NCBI GenBank assembly: GCA_964448645.1
Contig: CAYUZY010000033.1
Span: forward strand, 1-16,763
Source of the DNA: GCA-2719315 sp964448645
GTDB lineage: Bacteria > Bacteroidota > Bacteroidia > Flavobacteriales > Flavobacteriaceae
Reading direction: 5' to 3'
Length of the DNA: 16,763 nt
Shown here: positions 6,799 to 16,223 of the stretch, piece by piece
How positions within the stretch are numbered: the stretch's first letter is position 1
Layout: every line of letters begins with the position of its first letter
Program-made: the position numbers and the translations under genes
Notes under the pieces: generated by a model
Databases searched by the model: none
Seen by the model: only the letters and a program-made list of their open reading frames with translations
What the model was told of the DNA's origin: nothing

Positions 6799-9537
6799 TT
6801 AATTTTTTAAAAATGACTTTTTTTTATCAAAAATCTCATAAATAATTGAAAAAAAATGTCTTTCAAAATTTTCAAAAACCTCATCATCTAAATTAAGAAT
6901 ACTTCTTTTAAAATTATTTTCTAATAAAGATACAGGAATAAATTCATTATTATAATTGTAAAAAGGAATAACTCCTGCTTGAACTTCTTTATTATTATCA
7001 ATTTTATCTCTAAAAGCATATGAATAAATTAACACTTGAAATAAAGGATTCTTTTTCTCATCCCTAACAATTGAATTCCAATCTTTAAAAGACAAGTTTG
7101 ATTTATTTATTACCCCTGATTTATAATCAATTATTCTATATGTATCATTATAAAGGTCTATTCTATCAACTGTTCCCTTAATATTTATTGGAAAATTTAA
7201 TCCTTTAATTTCTAAAGTTTTATTAAACTTTTCTTCAATTGAAATTATTTTAATTTTATTTCCTTTAGAAATAGCATTTTTTTCTTGATTCAAAAAATTT
7301 TGAATCAATTTTTTCATAATCTCAAAGATTAAAAAATTAGATCCTACTTTGGAGTTTCTTCCATAATATATTTTTTCATATTCTTTAACCAAATTTGATT
7401 CAAGATTATTCAACATTTCATTATAATTTGCTACTTCCAAAATTTTATTTAAATAGGGTTTATATAAATTCTCTAGAACTTTATGAATTATCGTTCCTTT
7501 ATCCATATAATTTATAGTATCATAATAATTTTCCGGTCTTTTAATTCCCAATAAACGTTCTTCATAAAAATCATATGGATTTCTTATATACTGAATTAGA
7601 GAAGAAGGTGAAAACCCTTTTTCTGCAAAAAGAATTAACTCTTTATAAATAATCTCAGATTTAACTATTGAGTCTTGATCTTTGATTTTGTTTAAATAAT
7701 TAAAATTTACTTTTTTAAATAAAATTTTATGTTCTTTATCTCTAAAGAAATCTAATTGATATAGAAATCTACTCTTTTCTCCAGAAAATAAACCCTGACT
7801 TGATGAATTATATAAAAGATATATGTTTTTTGCTCTTTGTAGGAGTCTAAAAAAATGATGAGCATAAATTAAATCATGATCTAGAAATGTTGGTAATTTA
7901 AATTTTTTTCTAACTTCAAATGGAAAGAGATTAGAATGGATATTTCCTGATGGTAAAACACCTTCATTCAAATTTGTAATAATAACATTTTCAAAGTCTA
8001 ATAATCTTGTTTCTAAAAGGCCCATTATTTGAATATTATTAAATGAATTTGTATTAAAATTAATTTTTTCGAATTTCATCATCGAGTTTAATATTAATCT
8101 TAATTCATCTAAATTTTTTATAAATGATTTTTTGTCTTCAAAAGCTATAATTTTTTCAATAATTATTTGAAATCTTTCGTATGAATAAATAATTAAATTA
8201 TATTTTTTAGAATCTAATTCATTTAAATAGTTTATAGATATTGAACAAAACTCTAGAATTCGTTTAAGAAATTCTAATACAGAAGTAAAAGGTTTAAATA
8301 ATATAATTCCTAGTCTATGAACTCCACTTATTTCTATTACTTTATCAATCAAAATAAAGCCATTATTCAATAATTCATTTTGTTTTAAAAATTTCATAAG
8401 ATCTAATTTTATAAACCCAAATAAATCTGAAATCGGGAATAATTCAATAAGAGATATTATATCAAATAAAAAAAACTTTTCTCCTTTAGACTTTTTATGA
8501 AGCTTAATAAATTGATTAATTATCTGAGAAACCTCAGTCTGTATTAGAGGAAATCCCATTGTAACATTATAGCTTCCTTCTGTTTTTGAAACTGCTGACA
8601 AAACAGGAGATAAAATAGATTCTTCTCCTAAAACTAAAACTGTTTTAGATTCTTTAAACTTCTTTGCAAGTTTATTTAATATTTGAGAAGCTGATTTAGC
8701 TTGAATTAAATTATTAGAGGTCTCTATTACTTCTATATGTTTTTTAGACTTAAAGTAACTAGAAAAAAAATTTATTTTTGATTTATCTATATGCTTCCAA
8801 TTTTTAATATAATTTCTTATAAAATGACCTGAAGGATGAAATTTATCTTTAATAAAATCTTCATCAATATCCCAAATCACAGAAGCTTTTTTTGTTGAAA
8901 TTATTTCTTCAATTATATTTTCCTCAGCTTGATTTAAAGCATTTAACCCAATAAAAAAATGATGAGATTTATTGATTTCTAAATAATGGCCTATATTATT
9001 ATTAGCCTCTCTATAAATCATTCCTCTATAACCTAATTGTTCACTTATTAATTTAGAAGTAATGAGCTTGTATAAATCATAAATCTTATTGTTAAATTTT
9101 AAATTTTGTCTGACCAATTCAGTATCTGAATTGTTTCCCCATTCATCAATTTTTTTTAATGATAAATTATATTCGAAAATTTCCTTGGCTGAAATTAAAT
9201 TAGCATCTATTTCACTAAATTCTTTTAAAACCATACTTGCCCAATCAAAAAACTGTTCAAAAGACTCTATTTCTTTCTCAGGAGTGTTTTCCTTATATAT
9301 TTGAAAAAAATTAAACAAAAGTTCTGTATTTGAAATGGGGGTTAAAGCAGAAAGCTTTTCTACAAATGATTCAATTGTTTGAATGTCTGGTGAAAATAGA
9401 GGCCTTTCAACTAAGTCCATAAAGGCTTTCTTTAAATATACAATAGATCTATTATTTGGTACAATAATTTTAATTTTATCTAACTCAAAATTAGATTCCA
9501 AAATTTTCTTTACTACACTATCTAAAAAAGTTTTCAA
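6799..9537 (-). CDS. AddB-like PD-(D/E)XK nuclease subunit
   Basis: This 912-residue protein is the AddB-type partner of the helicase/nuclease encoded just upstream. The C-terminal RecB-family nuclease is complete: GTIIH at 681-685, GTVDRID at 788-794 with Asp791, the catalytic IIDYKSG at 802-808 (Asp804, Lys806), and the QxxxY motif Q834-Y838. The N-terminal and middle parts look like the inactive helicase fold of AddB; residues 26-31 read VPNNRS where a Walker A would be, so ATP hydrolysis is not expected. The iron-sulfur cysteines that flank the nuclease in Bacillus AddB are absent; the whole chain has one cysteine. The start is TTG at 9537: MKTFLD matches how Bacteroidota homologues begin, and the next Met is residue 40. 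It starts 15 bp after the addA stop, so co-expression is nearly certain. Confidence 0.9.
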   Translation of the reverse strand: MKTFLDSVVKKILESNFELDKIKIIVPNNRSIVYLKKAFMDLVERPLFSPDIQTIESFVEKLSALTPISNTELLFNFFQIYKENTPEKEIESFEQFFDWASMVLKEFSEIDANLISAKEIFEYNLSLKKIDEWGNNSDTELVRQNLKFNNKIYDLYKLITSKLISEQLGYRGMIYREANNNIGHYLEINKSHHFFIGLNALNQAEENIIEEIISTKKASVIWDIDEDFIKDKFHPSGHFIRNYIKNWKHIDKSKINFFSSYFKSKKHIEVIETSNNLIQAKSASQILNKLAKKFKESKTVLVLGEESILSPVLSAVSKTEGSYNVTMGFPLIQTEVSQIINQFIKLHKKSKGEKFFLFDIISLIELFPISDLFGFIKLDLMKFLKQNELLNNGFILIDKVIEISGVHRLGIILFKPFTSVLEFLKRILEFCSISINYLNELDSKKYNLIIYSYERFQIIIEKIIAFEDKKSFIKNLDELRLILNSMMKFEKINFNTNSFNNIQIMGLLETRLLDFENVIITNLNEGVLPSGNIHSNLFPFEVRKKFKLPTFLDHDLIYAHHFFRLLQRAKNIYLLYNSSSQGLFSGEKSRFLYQLDFFRDKEHKILFKKVNFNYLNKIKDQDSIVKSEIIYKELILFAEKGFSPSSLIQYIRNPYDFYEERLLGIKRPENYYDTINYMDKGTIIHKVLENLYKPYLNKILEVANYNEMLNNLESNLVKEYEKIYYGRNSKVGSNFLIFEIMKKLIQNFLNQEKNAISKGNKIKIISIEEKFNKTLEIKGLNFPINIKGTVDRIDLYNDTYRIIDYKSGVINKSNLSFKDWNSIVRDEKKNPLFQVLIYSYAFRDKIDNNKEVQAGVIPFYNYNNEFIPVSLLENNFKRSILNLDDEVFENFERHFFSIIYEIFDKKKSFLKN

Positions 9538-9552
9538 AATAAATTTTAAATT

Positions 9553-12500
9553 TTACACTACTTTTATTTCAATTGAATCATTTACATATACTAAAATTTT
9601 CTCTATATTTTTATAATTCATTTTTTTTAAAGATTGTTCATATTCTTTTAATTGAACAGCATCATTTTCCCTTAATTTACCTGTTTTAAAATCAATTATA
9701 ACTATTTTATTTTTTGCAAAAACAATTTTATCTGGTCTCAATATCTTTCCGCTAGGATTTAAAATTTCTTTCTCATTTAAAATTTTATATTGATTATTAA
9801 ATAAATGCTTTAAACTGTTATGATTTAATATCTTAATAATTTTAGAATTTAAAGTTTCTAAATTTGAATTATCAAATAATTTTGTTCTTCTATAATTATT
9901 CAAAACAAAATCTATTTCATCAATACTATTTATCTGACTTAAAACATCATGAATTAAAAGCCCTTTTTTTCTTTGGGTTTCTGAATCATTCTTATTTAAA
10001 TCAAAAAACATTTTATTTTTCCAGTTCAAATTAGAATCAATATCTAAACTAAAATCCTGACTAACATCTTCACTAAAATCTTTGTTTATCTCATTTTGCC
10101 CCCATTCAAATTCTCCCTTTTGATTAGATTTTAAATTTTTACAATAAGACAGAAAAAGACCTGAGTAACTAGGAGAATTTAATTGATTTGAATTCTTGCT
10201 TATAATATGAAGTTCTTTTTTTGCCCTAGTCATTGCTACATATAAAATTGTCATTGCATCTAATTCAAATAGCATCTTATGATGTTTATAAAGTTCCTCT
10301 CCAACTGACCCCATTTCATTTAATCTTTCAGAAAAATTAACTAGTCCCCATTTAAAATCTTTTAAATTTTTATCATCAATTTGAATCCAAATATTATTAA
10401 TAATTCTTTTTTGAATAAAAGGTTCATCAATAAATGGAAGGATAACCACTGGAAATTCAAGCCCTTTTGCTTTATGAATAGTTAATACTCTTAAAGCATC
10501 AATTTTTTCTGGCATAGAAACACATAATTCATCACAATTTTCACTCCAATAATTTAAAAATGAATAGATATTATTTTCTGTTTTAATTGAAAAATTAAAA
10601 ATTATATCTAGAAAATGTATTACAAAAACATCACTGACCTTGATAAAATCAAAATGAGATATTGAGTATTCAATTGCATCATAAAAATTAAAATTCTTAA
10701 ACTTATCATAATCAAAATTATTGTTTAGTAATAAAGATAAAGCTCTAAAAAAATCCTCTTTTTTTAGTCCTAGATAAGTCTTTAAAAAAGTATGATATTC
10801 TATAGAATCCGAATATTTTAAATTCCACAAATGATCTAAAATTATCTTGAATTGTCTTCTATTATCTTGATTAATAACTAACTTCATTAAAGCAATTAAA
10901 AACTTTACAGAATTAGAATTATTAATTAAAAGTGATTCTGACGAAATAATTTTAATCCCCTTTTTTAGTAATGCTTCGGAAACTAAAATTGCTTGTCTTT
11001 TTTTTCTAACTAAAACTGCAATTTGATTAATTGAATATCCCCTTGAAAGAACAGATTTAACTTTTTTAAAAACTTCTTTTAAGTATAAATCCTCAGATTC
11101 CTTTTTAAAATTTGTTTTAGAAATAAAATTTACTGTTATGTATCCTCCAGGATCATTATGATTTAACTGAGTCGATGTTTCATCAAATATTTTATTATAT
11201 GTTTCATCAGATAAAAAAGTTGATGAATTTTTAAAAAAATCATTATTAAACTTGACTATTTCATCTTTACTTCTATAATTAATTTTTAAACTTTTTATTT
11301 CAGGCTCTATTTGAAAGGGGCTCTTTTTTTTATTTAAATTAATAAACTGATTTACATCACCTCCTCTCCATCTATAAATAGCTTGTTTTGGATCACCAAC
11401 TAAAAAAAGAGAACCCCTAAAATCACTCGCATATTCTGTCTCCAATGAATTAGAAATTAAAGGAATTAAATTATCCCATTGTAATTTTGAAGTATCTTGA
11501 AATTCATCAATAAAATAATGTTTATACCTTTCTCCTAAGCGTTCAAAAATATATGGTGCAGGTTGATCCTTTATAATCAAAGAGATTTTAGAATTAAAAT
11601 TATCTATTAATATTTTTTTTTCTTTAGTCTCAATTTCTTCTAATTTTTTCCACATTAAGCTTGAAAGTGATAAAGGAATCCAATTTTTTAATAAAGATTT
11701 AGTAAAAAATAATAATTGAACTTTAGGCTTAATTTCAGAATAAAATTGATTTAAATCTGGTCTAATTAGATTAATCCTATCTTTAATTAATTCTTCTTTG
11801 TTTTTTGAATATAATTGAGCTAATCCTAATAATGAATCTTCTATATTTTTATTATTTGAAAACTTAAAATCTAAATTTTTTAGTTTCTCAAAATAATTAT
11901 ATAATGTTCCTCTAAAAAAATCTTTTTTTTCAAGTTTGTTATTATGGATTAACTCCAATGCCTTAATTGACAATAATTTAATTTCACTTTGTAATAATTG
12001 TATCCTATTGTTTAAAACTTTATAACTATCAGCAAATATTTTTTCAGAACTTTCCTTAATATCATCAATATAACTTCTATTATTTTCGTTTAAAAGTATT
12101 CTTGCAAAATCAATAAGATCATTTTTAATGTTTACACTTTTTCCCTCTAAAATTTTGTACAAACTATAGTTCATAAGAGTTTCTGTTATATTTGGTTTTA
12201 CTCCGACCTCATTAATAATCGAATCAACCATTTCAGATAGTATTTCATTATTATCAATAATAACTTCAAAATTTGTTGACAATTTAAAATCTCTATAAAA
12301 AGTTCTAATAATTCTATGAGTAAATGAATCAATCGTAATTATATCAAATGATCCATAATCATAAATGATTTTTTTTAATATTAAACTACTTCTAATTTTA
12401 ATTTCTTGATCAGTTATTTTTAATTCATTCTTTAAATGATTAGTAATAATTTTTTCTCTTGACGGGTTTGTTTTTAATATAAAAAGTTTATTGAGGACTC

Positions 12501-12669
12501 TACTTTTTAATTCATTAACAGCTTTATTGGTAAATGTTATTGCCAATAATGATTTATGATTTAATTCTAATTTGGGATTAATTAAAAAGGTTAAATATTC
12601 TAAAACTAAACTGAAAGTTTTCCCAGAGCCTGCGCCTGCATTTATTATTTTAAAATTAGAATTAGACAA
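9553..12669 (-). CDS. AddA-like UvrD/Rep-family helicase with C-terminal nuclease
   Basis: This 1038-residue superfamily 1 helicase should unwind DNA from double-strand ends for homologous recombination, together with the AddB-like subunit. Helicase motifs appear in order. They are Walker A AGAGSGKT at 11-18, ITFTNKA near 44, Walker B DEFQDTS near 389, LVGDPKQAIYRWRGGD, the INYRS motif, TIHKAKGLEFPVV near 730 and YVAMTRAKKEL near 810. A RecB-family nuclease closes the chain: a GLLIHDVL motif near 905, IIDFKTG near 992 with the Asp-x-Lys pair, and QLKEYEQ. The complex would thus carry two nucleases and one motor, as in AddAB. The start is TTG at 12669; an in-frame stop lies just upstream and Walker A begins at residue 11. 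It is divergent from the superoxide dismutase gene across 96 bp. Confidence 0.93.
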   Translation of the reverse strand: MSNSNFKIINAGAGSGKTFSLVLEYLTFLINPKLELNHKSLLAITFTNKAVNELKSRVLNKLFILKTNPSREKIITNHLKNELKITDQEIKIRSSLILKKIIYDYGSFDIITIDSFTHRIIRTFYRDFKLSTNFEVIIDNNEILSEMVDSIINEVGVKPNITETLMNYSLYKILEGKSVNIKNDLIDFARILLNENNRSYIDDIKESSEKIFADSYKVLNNRIQLLQSEIKLLSIKALELIHNNKLEKKDFFRGTLYNYFEKLKNLDFKFSNNKNIEDSLLGLAQLYSKNKEELIKDRINLIRPDLNQFYSEIKPKVQLLFFTKSLLKNWIPLSLSSLMWKKLEEIETKEKKILIDNFNSKISLIIKDQPAPYIFERLGERYKHYFIDEFQDTSKLQWDNLIPLISNSLETEYASDFRGSLFLVGDPKQAIYRWRGGDVNQFINLNKKKSPFQIEPEIKSLKINYRSKDEIVKFNNDFFKNSSTFLSDETYNKIFDETSTQLNHNDPGGYITVNFISKTNFKKESEDLYLKEVFKKVKSVLSRGYSINQIAVLVRKKRQAILVSEALLKKGIKIISSESLLINNSNSVKFLIALMKLVINQDNRRQFKIILDHLWNLKYSDSIEYHTFLKTYLGLKKEDFFRALSLLLNNNFDYDKFKNFNFYDAIEYSISHFDFIKVSDVFVIHFLDIIFNFSIKTENNIYSFLNYWSENCDELCVSMPEKIDALRVLTIHKAKGLEFPVVILPFIDEPFIQKRIINNIWIQIDDKNLKDFKWGLVNFSERLNEMGSVGEELYKHHKMLFELDAMTILYVAMTRAKKELHIISKNSNQLNSPSYSGLFLSYCKNLKSNQKGEFEWGQNEINKDFSEDVSQDFSLDIDSNLNWKNKMFFDLNKNDSETQRKKGLLIHDVLSQINSIDEIDFVLNNYRRTKLFDNSNLETLNSKIIKILNHNSLKHLFNNQYKILNEKEILNPSGKILRPDKIVFAKNKIVIIDFKTGKLRENDAVQLKEYEQSLKKMNYKNIEKILVYVNDSIEIKVV

Positions 12670-12735
12670 GAATTAAAATATATCTATAAATTTAACTATT
12701 TACTTATCAAAGCATAAAATGAAAAAAATAAATTT

Positions 12736-12743
12736 TACTTTTG
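12736..12743 (+). promoter_or_regulatory. Bacteroidota-type -7 promoter box upstream of the superoxide dismutase gene
   Basis: TACTTTTG fits the TAnnTTTG consensus of Bacteroidota housekeeping promoters and ends 22 bases before the ATG of the dismutase gene. Transcription starting a few bases downstream would give a short, A-rich leader with no Shine-Dalgarno, as is common in this phylum. No convincing TTG -33 element is found about 20 bases upstream, so the assignment rests on the -7 box and its position only. Confidence 0.4.
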
Positions 12744-12765
12744 TAAAAACTTTAAAAATAAAATC

Positions 12766-13368
12766 ATGGCTTTTGAATTACCAAAACTAAACTATTCTTA
12801 CGATTCTCTTGAACCTCATTTTGATTCTAAAACTATGGAAATTCATCATGGAAAACACCATGCTGGATATACTAATAATCTTAATAATGCAATTAGTGGG
12901 TCAGAACTTGAAAATCATTCTATAGAAGAAATATTAAAAAATTTAAATATGGATAATTCTGCTCTTAGAAATAATGCAGGAGGTTATTATAACCATAATC
13001 TTTTTTGGAATATATTAAGTCCTAATGGAGGTGGAGAAGCAAATGGTAAAATATTAGAATCTATTAATCAAAATTTTGAAAGTTTTGAAAATTTTAAAGA
13101 CGAATTTTCTAAGGCTGCAGCAACAAGGTTTGGATCAGGTTGGGCATGGTTATGTCTTCATGAAAATGGAAAATTAGAGATTTGTTCAACTGCTAATCAG
13201 GACAATCCGCTAATGCCAGAAATAGGATGTGGTGGTTTTCCAATATTAGCATTAGATGTTTGGGAACACGCATATTACTTAAATTACCAAAATAGAAGAC
13301 CAGATTATATCAATGCTTTTTTCAATCTAATAAATTGGGATCAAGTAAATGAAAGTTATAATTTGTAG
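12766..13368 (+). CDS. sodA: Superoxide dismutase, Fe/Mn family, probably manganese type
   Basis: This 200-residue enzyme converts superoxide to oxygen and hydrogen peroxide. The four metal ligands are His27, His77, Asp164 and His168, the last two in the DVWEHAYY signature at 164-171. The second-sphere residues favour manganese: glycine at 73, where iron enzymes carry glutamine in the helix before the NH ligand motif, and Gln145 in ANQDNPL. Cambialistic use of iron cannot be excluded. Length is normal and there is no signal peptide, so it is cytoplasmic. The ATG at 12766 follows a TACTTTTG promoter-like box. It is divergent from addA and convergent with purF, whose stop lies 12 bp away with no visible terminator, so it is probably its own transcription unit. 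Confidence 0.96.
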   Translation: MAFELPKLNYSYDSLEPHFDSKTMEIHHGKHHAGYTNNLNNAISGSELENHSIEEILKNLNMDNSALRNNAGGYYNHNLFWNILSPNGGGEANGKILESINQNFESFENFKDEFSKAAATRFGSGWAWLCLHENGKLEICSTANQDNPLMPEIGCGGFPILALDVWEHAYYLNYQNRRPDYINAFFNLINWDQVNESYNL

Positions 13369-13380
13369 ATTATAAATAAC

Positions 13381-15282
13381 TTAATAGGCTCTTTGAGATT
13401 TTCCTTCATAAAAATTAATAAAAGCTCGATTAACAACTCTATTCCCTCCTGGAGTAGGGTAATTCCCTGTGAAATACCAGTCTCCAAGGTTTTCCGGACA
13501 TGCCTTATGAAGGCCATTAATCTCTTGGAAAATAACATCCAATTCAGCATTAATTTTATTGCTTTTTAAAATCTCTGCAATTTTTCTTGATATTTCTTTA
13601 TGTGAAAATGGCCTATAAAAATCTTTAACATTATTTTTTTTCTCAGATATATTTTCTTTAAATCCATTAACACATTTACTATAAATGTCTTTTGTTACAG
13701 AATCATATGTACCTCTCTCTTTGTGAAGTTCTATACACGCTTTAAATGCAACAAACTCATCTAATTTTGCCATATCAATTCCATAACAATCTGGATAACG
13801 AATTTGAGGAGCACTTGATACAATAATTATTTTTTTTGGTTCTAATCTATCTAACATTCTAAGAATACTTTTTTCTAGAGTTGTACCCCTTACTATACTA
13901 TCATCAATTATTACAAGATTATCTGTCTTTTTTATAATACCATAAGTTATATCATAAACATGAGCTACCAAATCATCTCTAGAACTATCCTGAGTAATAA
14001 AAGTTCTTAGTTTTGCATCTTTTATAGCAATTTTTTCAATTCTTGGTCTTAGTTGAAGCATTTTTTTTAAAGAATCAATATTATTGAAATCTTTAATTTT
14101 CTCAAGTCCTTGAGTAAGTTGTTTTCTTATATAATCTTGAACAGCTCCTATCATTCCATAAAAAGATGTTTCTGCTGTATTTGGAATAAAAGAAAAAACT
14201 GTGTTTTCAATATCTCCATTTATAGAATCAAAAACTGCTGGGAACAACAGTCTACCCAATTTCTTTCTTTCTTTATAAATTTCTGAATCACCACCTCTAG
14301 AAAAGTATATTCTTTCAAAAGAACACGACCTTTTTTCTTCAGGAGTTATTATTTCTTTTATTTCAACATTGCCAGATTTTTTATTAATAATTGCATGTCC
14401 AGGGGGAACTTCTTTTATTTTATCAAAAGTAAGGTTGAAAACAGTTTGTATTGCGGGTCTTTCAGATGCGACAACCAAAATCTCATCATCATCATAATAA
14501 AAAGCAGGCCTTATTCCTGAAGGATCTCTTAAAATAAATGAATCTCCATGACCTAATAAACCTGCGATAGCATAACCTCCATCCCAATTTCTAGATGCTT
14601 TCTTTAAAACTTTTGCCATATCTAATCTTTCAGCAATCAAAGGAGAAGCCTCTAATTTTGAATATCCTTCTTTTTTTAAACTTTTATATATTTTAGCAAC
14701 TGCAGAGTCTAAAAAATGTCCAATAGCTTCCATAACTGTTATAGTATCAGCTTTCTCTTTAGGATGCTGACCAATTTCTATAAGATTTTCAAAAAGCTCT
14801 TGAACATTTGTCATATTAAAATTTCCAGCTAATATTAAATTTCTATGCATCCAATTATTTTGTCTAAGAAAAGGATGAACATTTTCAATACTATTTTTTC
14901 CAAAAGTTCCATACCTAACATGACCTAACATTAACTCTCCTATATAAGGTATCTCTTTTTTTAAATTTTCAGTTTGATCAAGAATATTAGGTTTTTCTTT
15001 TTTAACAAGATTTATTCTATTATTAATATTTTCAAATACTTTCTGAATTGGTTGAGGTTTAGCTGATCTAATTCTGCTTATATATCTCTCTCCAGGAGAC
15101 ATGTCAAATTTAATACTTGCAAAACCAGCTCCATCTTGACCTCTATTATGTTGTTTTTCCATTAACAAATACATCTTATTAATTCCATATAAAGATGTTC
15201 CATATTTTTTTCTGTAAAAGTCTAGAGGCTTTTTTAGATGTAAAAATGATATTCCACATTCGTGATTTATCTGATCACTCAT
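13381..15282 (-). CDS. purF: Amidophosphoribosyltransferase, long Bacteroidota form
   Basis: This 633-residue protein should make phosphoribosylamine from PRPP and glutamine, the first step of purine synthesis. The N-terminal glutaminase begins at Cys9 (HECGI) behind an eight-residue leader that would be removed to free the nucleophile. It continues with NRGQDGAG (46-53), GHVRYGT (120-126) and RDPSGIRP (252-259). The phosphoribosyltransferase half has SFERIYFSRGGD (321-332) and the PRPP loop VIIDDSIVRGTT (457-468). It is about 150 residues longer than the Bacillus or E. coli enzymes, and the usual HNGNL oxyanion segment reads GNFNMTN at 153-159. The start is ATG at 15282, 4 bp after the kinase stop, so the two are translationally close. 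A different PRPP amidotransferase role is possible but less likely given the purine context. Confidence 0.9.
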   Translation of the reverse strand: MSDQINHECGISFLHLKKPLDFYRKKYGTSLYGINKMYLLMEKQHNRGQDGAGFASIKFDMSPGERYISRIRSAKPQPIQKVFENINNRINLVKKEKPNILDQTENLKKEIPYIGELMLGHVRYGTFGKNSIENVHPFLRQNNWMHRNLILAGNFNMTNVQELFENLIEIGQHPKEKADTITVMEAIGHFLDSAVAKIYKSLKKEGYSKLEASPLIAERLDMAKVLKKASRNWDGGYAIAGLLGHGDSFILRDPSGIRPAFYYDDDEILVVASERPAIQTVFNLTFDKIKEVPPGHAIINKKSGNVEIKEIITPEEKRSCSFERIYFSRGGDSEIYKERKKLGRLLFPAVFDSINGDIENTVFSFIPNTAETSFYGMIGAVQDYIRKQLTQGLEKIKDFNNIDSLKKMLQLRPRIEKIAIKDAKLRTFITQDSSRDDLVAHVYDITYGIIKKTDNLVIIDDSIVRGTTLEKSILRMLDRLEPKKIIIVSSAPQIRYPDCYGIDMAKLDEFVAFKACIELHKERGTYDSVTKDIYSKCVNGFKENISEKKNNVKDFYRPFSHKEISRKIAEILKSNKINAELDVIFQEINGLHKACPENLGDWYFTGNYPTPGGNRVVNRAFINFYEGKSQRAY

Positions 15283-15286
15283 AGTA

Positions 15287-16219
15287 TCAAAAATTTAAAT
15301 TTATTTCAAATTCAGAAATATTTTTTAATTCATTCATTCTTAAAAACAATTTTTCTTGCGTTAAATTAAGTAAGTTTTCTGTTCCAAACTTTTGAACAGT
15401 AAAAGATGAAACAGCTATACCATAAGCTATTGCGGATTTTAAATTATTAAATGATATTTTTTTTGTCTGACTTAAATAACCAGAAATAGCTCCAAGAAAT
15501 GAATCTCCAGCACCAGTAGGGTCATATACTTCTTCAAATGGAATAGCTGGAATACTAAATATTTTGTCTTCATTAAACAACATAGCTCCATGTTCTCCCT
15601 TTTTAATTATAATAAATTTTGGTCCAAGATTAGAGATTTTTTTTGCAGCTTTTAATAAAGAGTATTCATTTGTTATTTGACGTGCTTCATCATCATTTAT
15701 TGAAATTATATCTGTTTTTATTATTAATTCTTCAAGTTGATTTTCAAATCTTTCAATCCAATAATTCATTGTGTCTAAAATAATTATTTTGGGTCTAGAA
15801 TTCATTTGATTTAAAACATCTAATTGAATATTAGGATCTAAATTTCCCAAAACAAGAATGTCTGAATCTTTAAATTTATTAGGAACAATAGGTTTAAATT
15901 TTTCTAATACATTAAGCTGTGTTTCAAGAGTAGTTCTTGAATTTAAATTATCCTCATATCTGCCTTTCCAATAAAATGTTTTCGAATTCTCAACAATTTC
16001 AACCCCTGCGCAATCTATTCCTTTATCCTTAATAATTTTAAGGTGTTCTCTTTTAAAATCAGATCCTATTATTGAAACTATTCCGCAATCATTACTAAAT
16101 AATGAAGCTGATAAACCAATATATGTTGCACAACCTCCTAATATTTTATCCCTAGTTCCCAAGGGCGTTTCAATCCCGTCATAGGCAATAGTACCTAAAA
16201 CAAGAAGTTTGTTGTTCAT
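15287..16219 (-). CDS. PfkB-family carbohydrate/nucleoside kinase
   Basis: This 310-residue ribokinase-fold protein transfers phosphate from ATP to a sugar or nucleoside that cannot be named from sequence. The PfkB signatures are present: the Gly-Gly of ILGGCATYIGLSAS (27-40), the NDDEA motif (175-179) that helps bind magnesium-ATP, and the anion-hole/catalytic motif DPTGAGDSF at 233-241 with the base Asp239. It is soluble and of normal family length. The start is ATG at 16219. Its stop lies 4 bp before purF and it follows rnhA after 51 bp, so it probably belongs to a nucleotide-metabolism unit. A purine nucleoside or ribose is a reasonable guess at the substrate, but only by context. Confidence 0.9.
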   Translation of the reverse strand: MNNKLLVLGTIAYDGIETPLGTRDKILGGCATYIGLSASLFSNDCGIVSIIGSDFKREHLKIIKDKGIDCAGVEIVENSKTFYWKGRYEDNLNSRTTLETQLNVLEKFKPIVPNKFKDSDILVLGNLDPNIQLDVLNQMNSRPKIIILDTMNYWIERFENQLEELIIKTDIISINDDEARQITNEYSLLKAAKKISNLGPKFIIIKKGEHGAMLFNEDKIFSIPAIPFEEVYDPTGAGDSFLGAISGYLSQTKKISFNNLKSAIAYGIAVSSFTVQKFGTENLLNLTQEKLFLRMNELKNISEFEINLNF

Positions 16220-16223
16220 TTGA

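Noticed and set aside
9089..9616. Two plus-strand open frames (9089-9304 and 9383-9616) antisense to the addB gene and the addA 3' end
   Set aside because: Both are mirror images of well-supported coding sequence, with no recognisable protein features.
13369..13380. 12-bp gap between convergent dismutase and purF genes, checked for a shared terminator
   Set aside because: No inverted repeat with a T-run is present in or next to the gap.
13356..13550. 64-codon open frame on the minus strand overlapping the 3' end of purF
   Set aside because: It lies almost wholly inside purF in another frame and has no family features; purF is supported by clear motifs.
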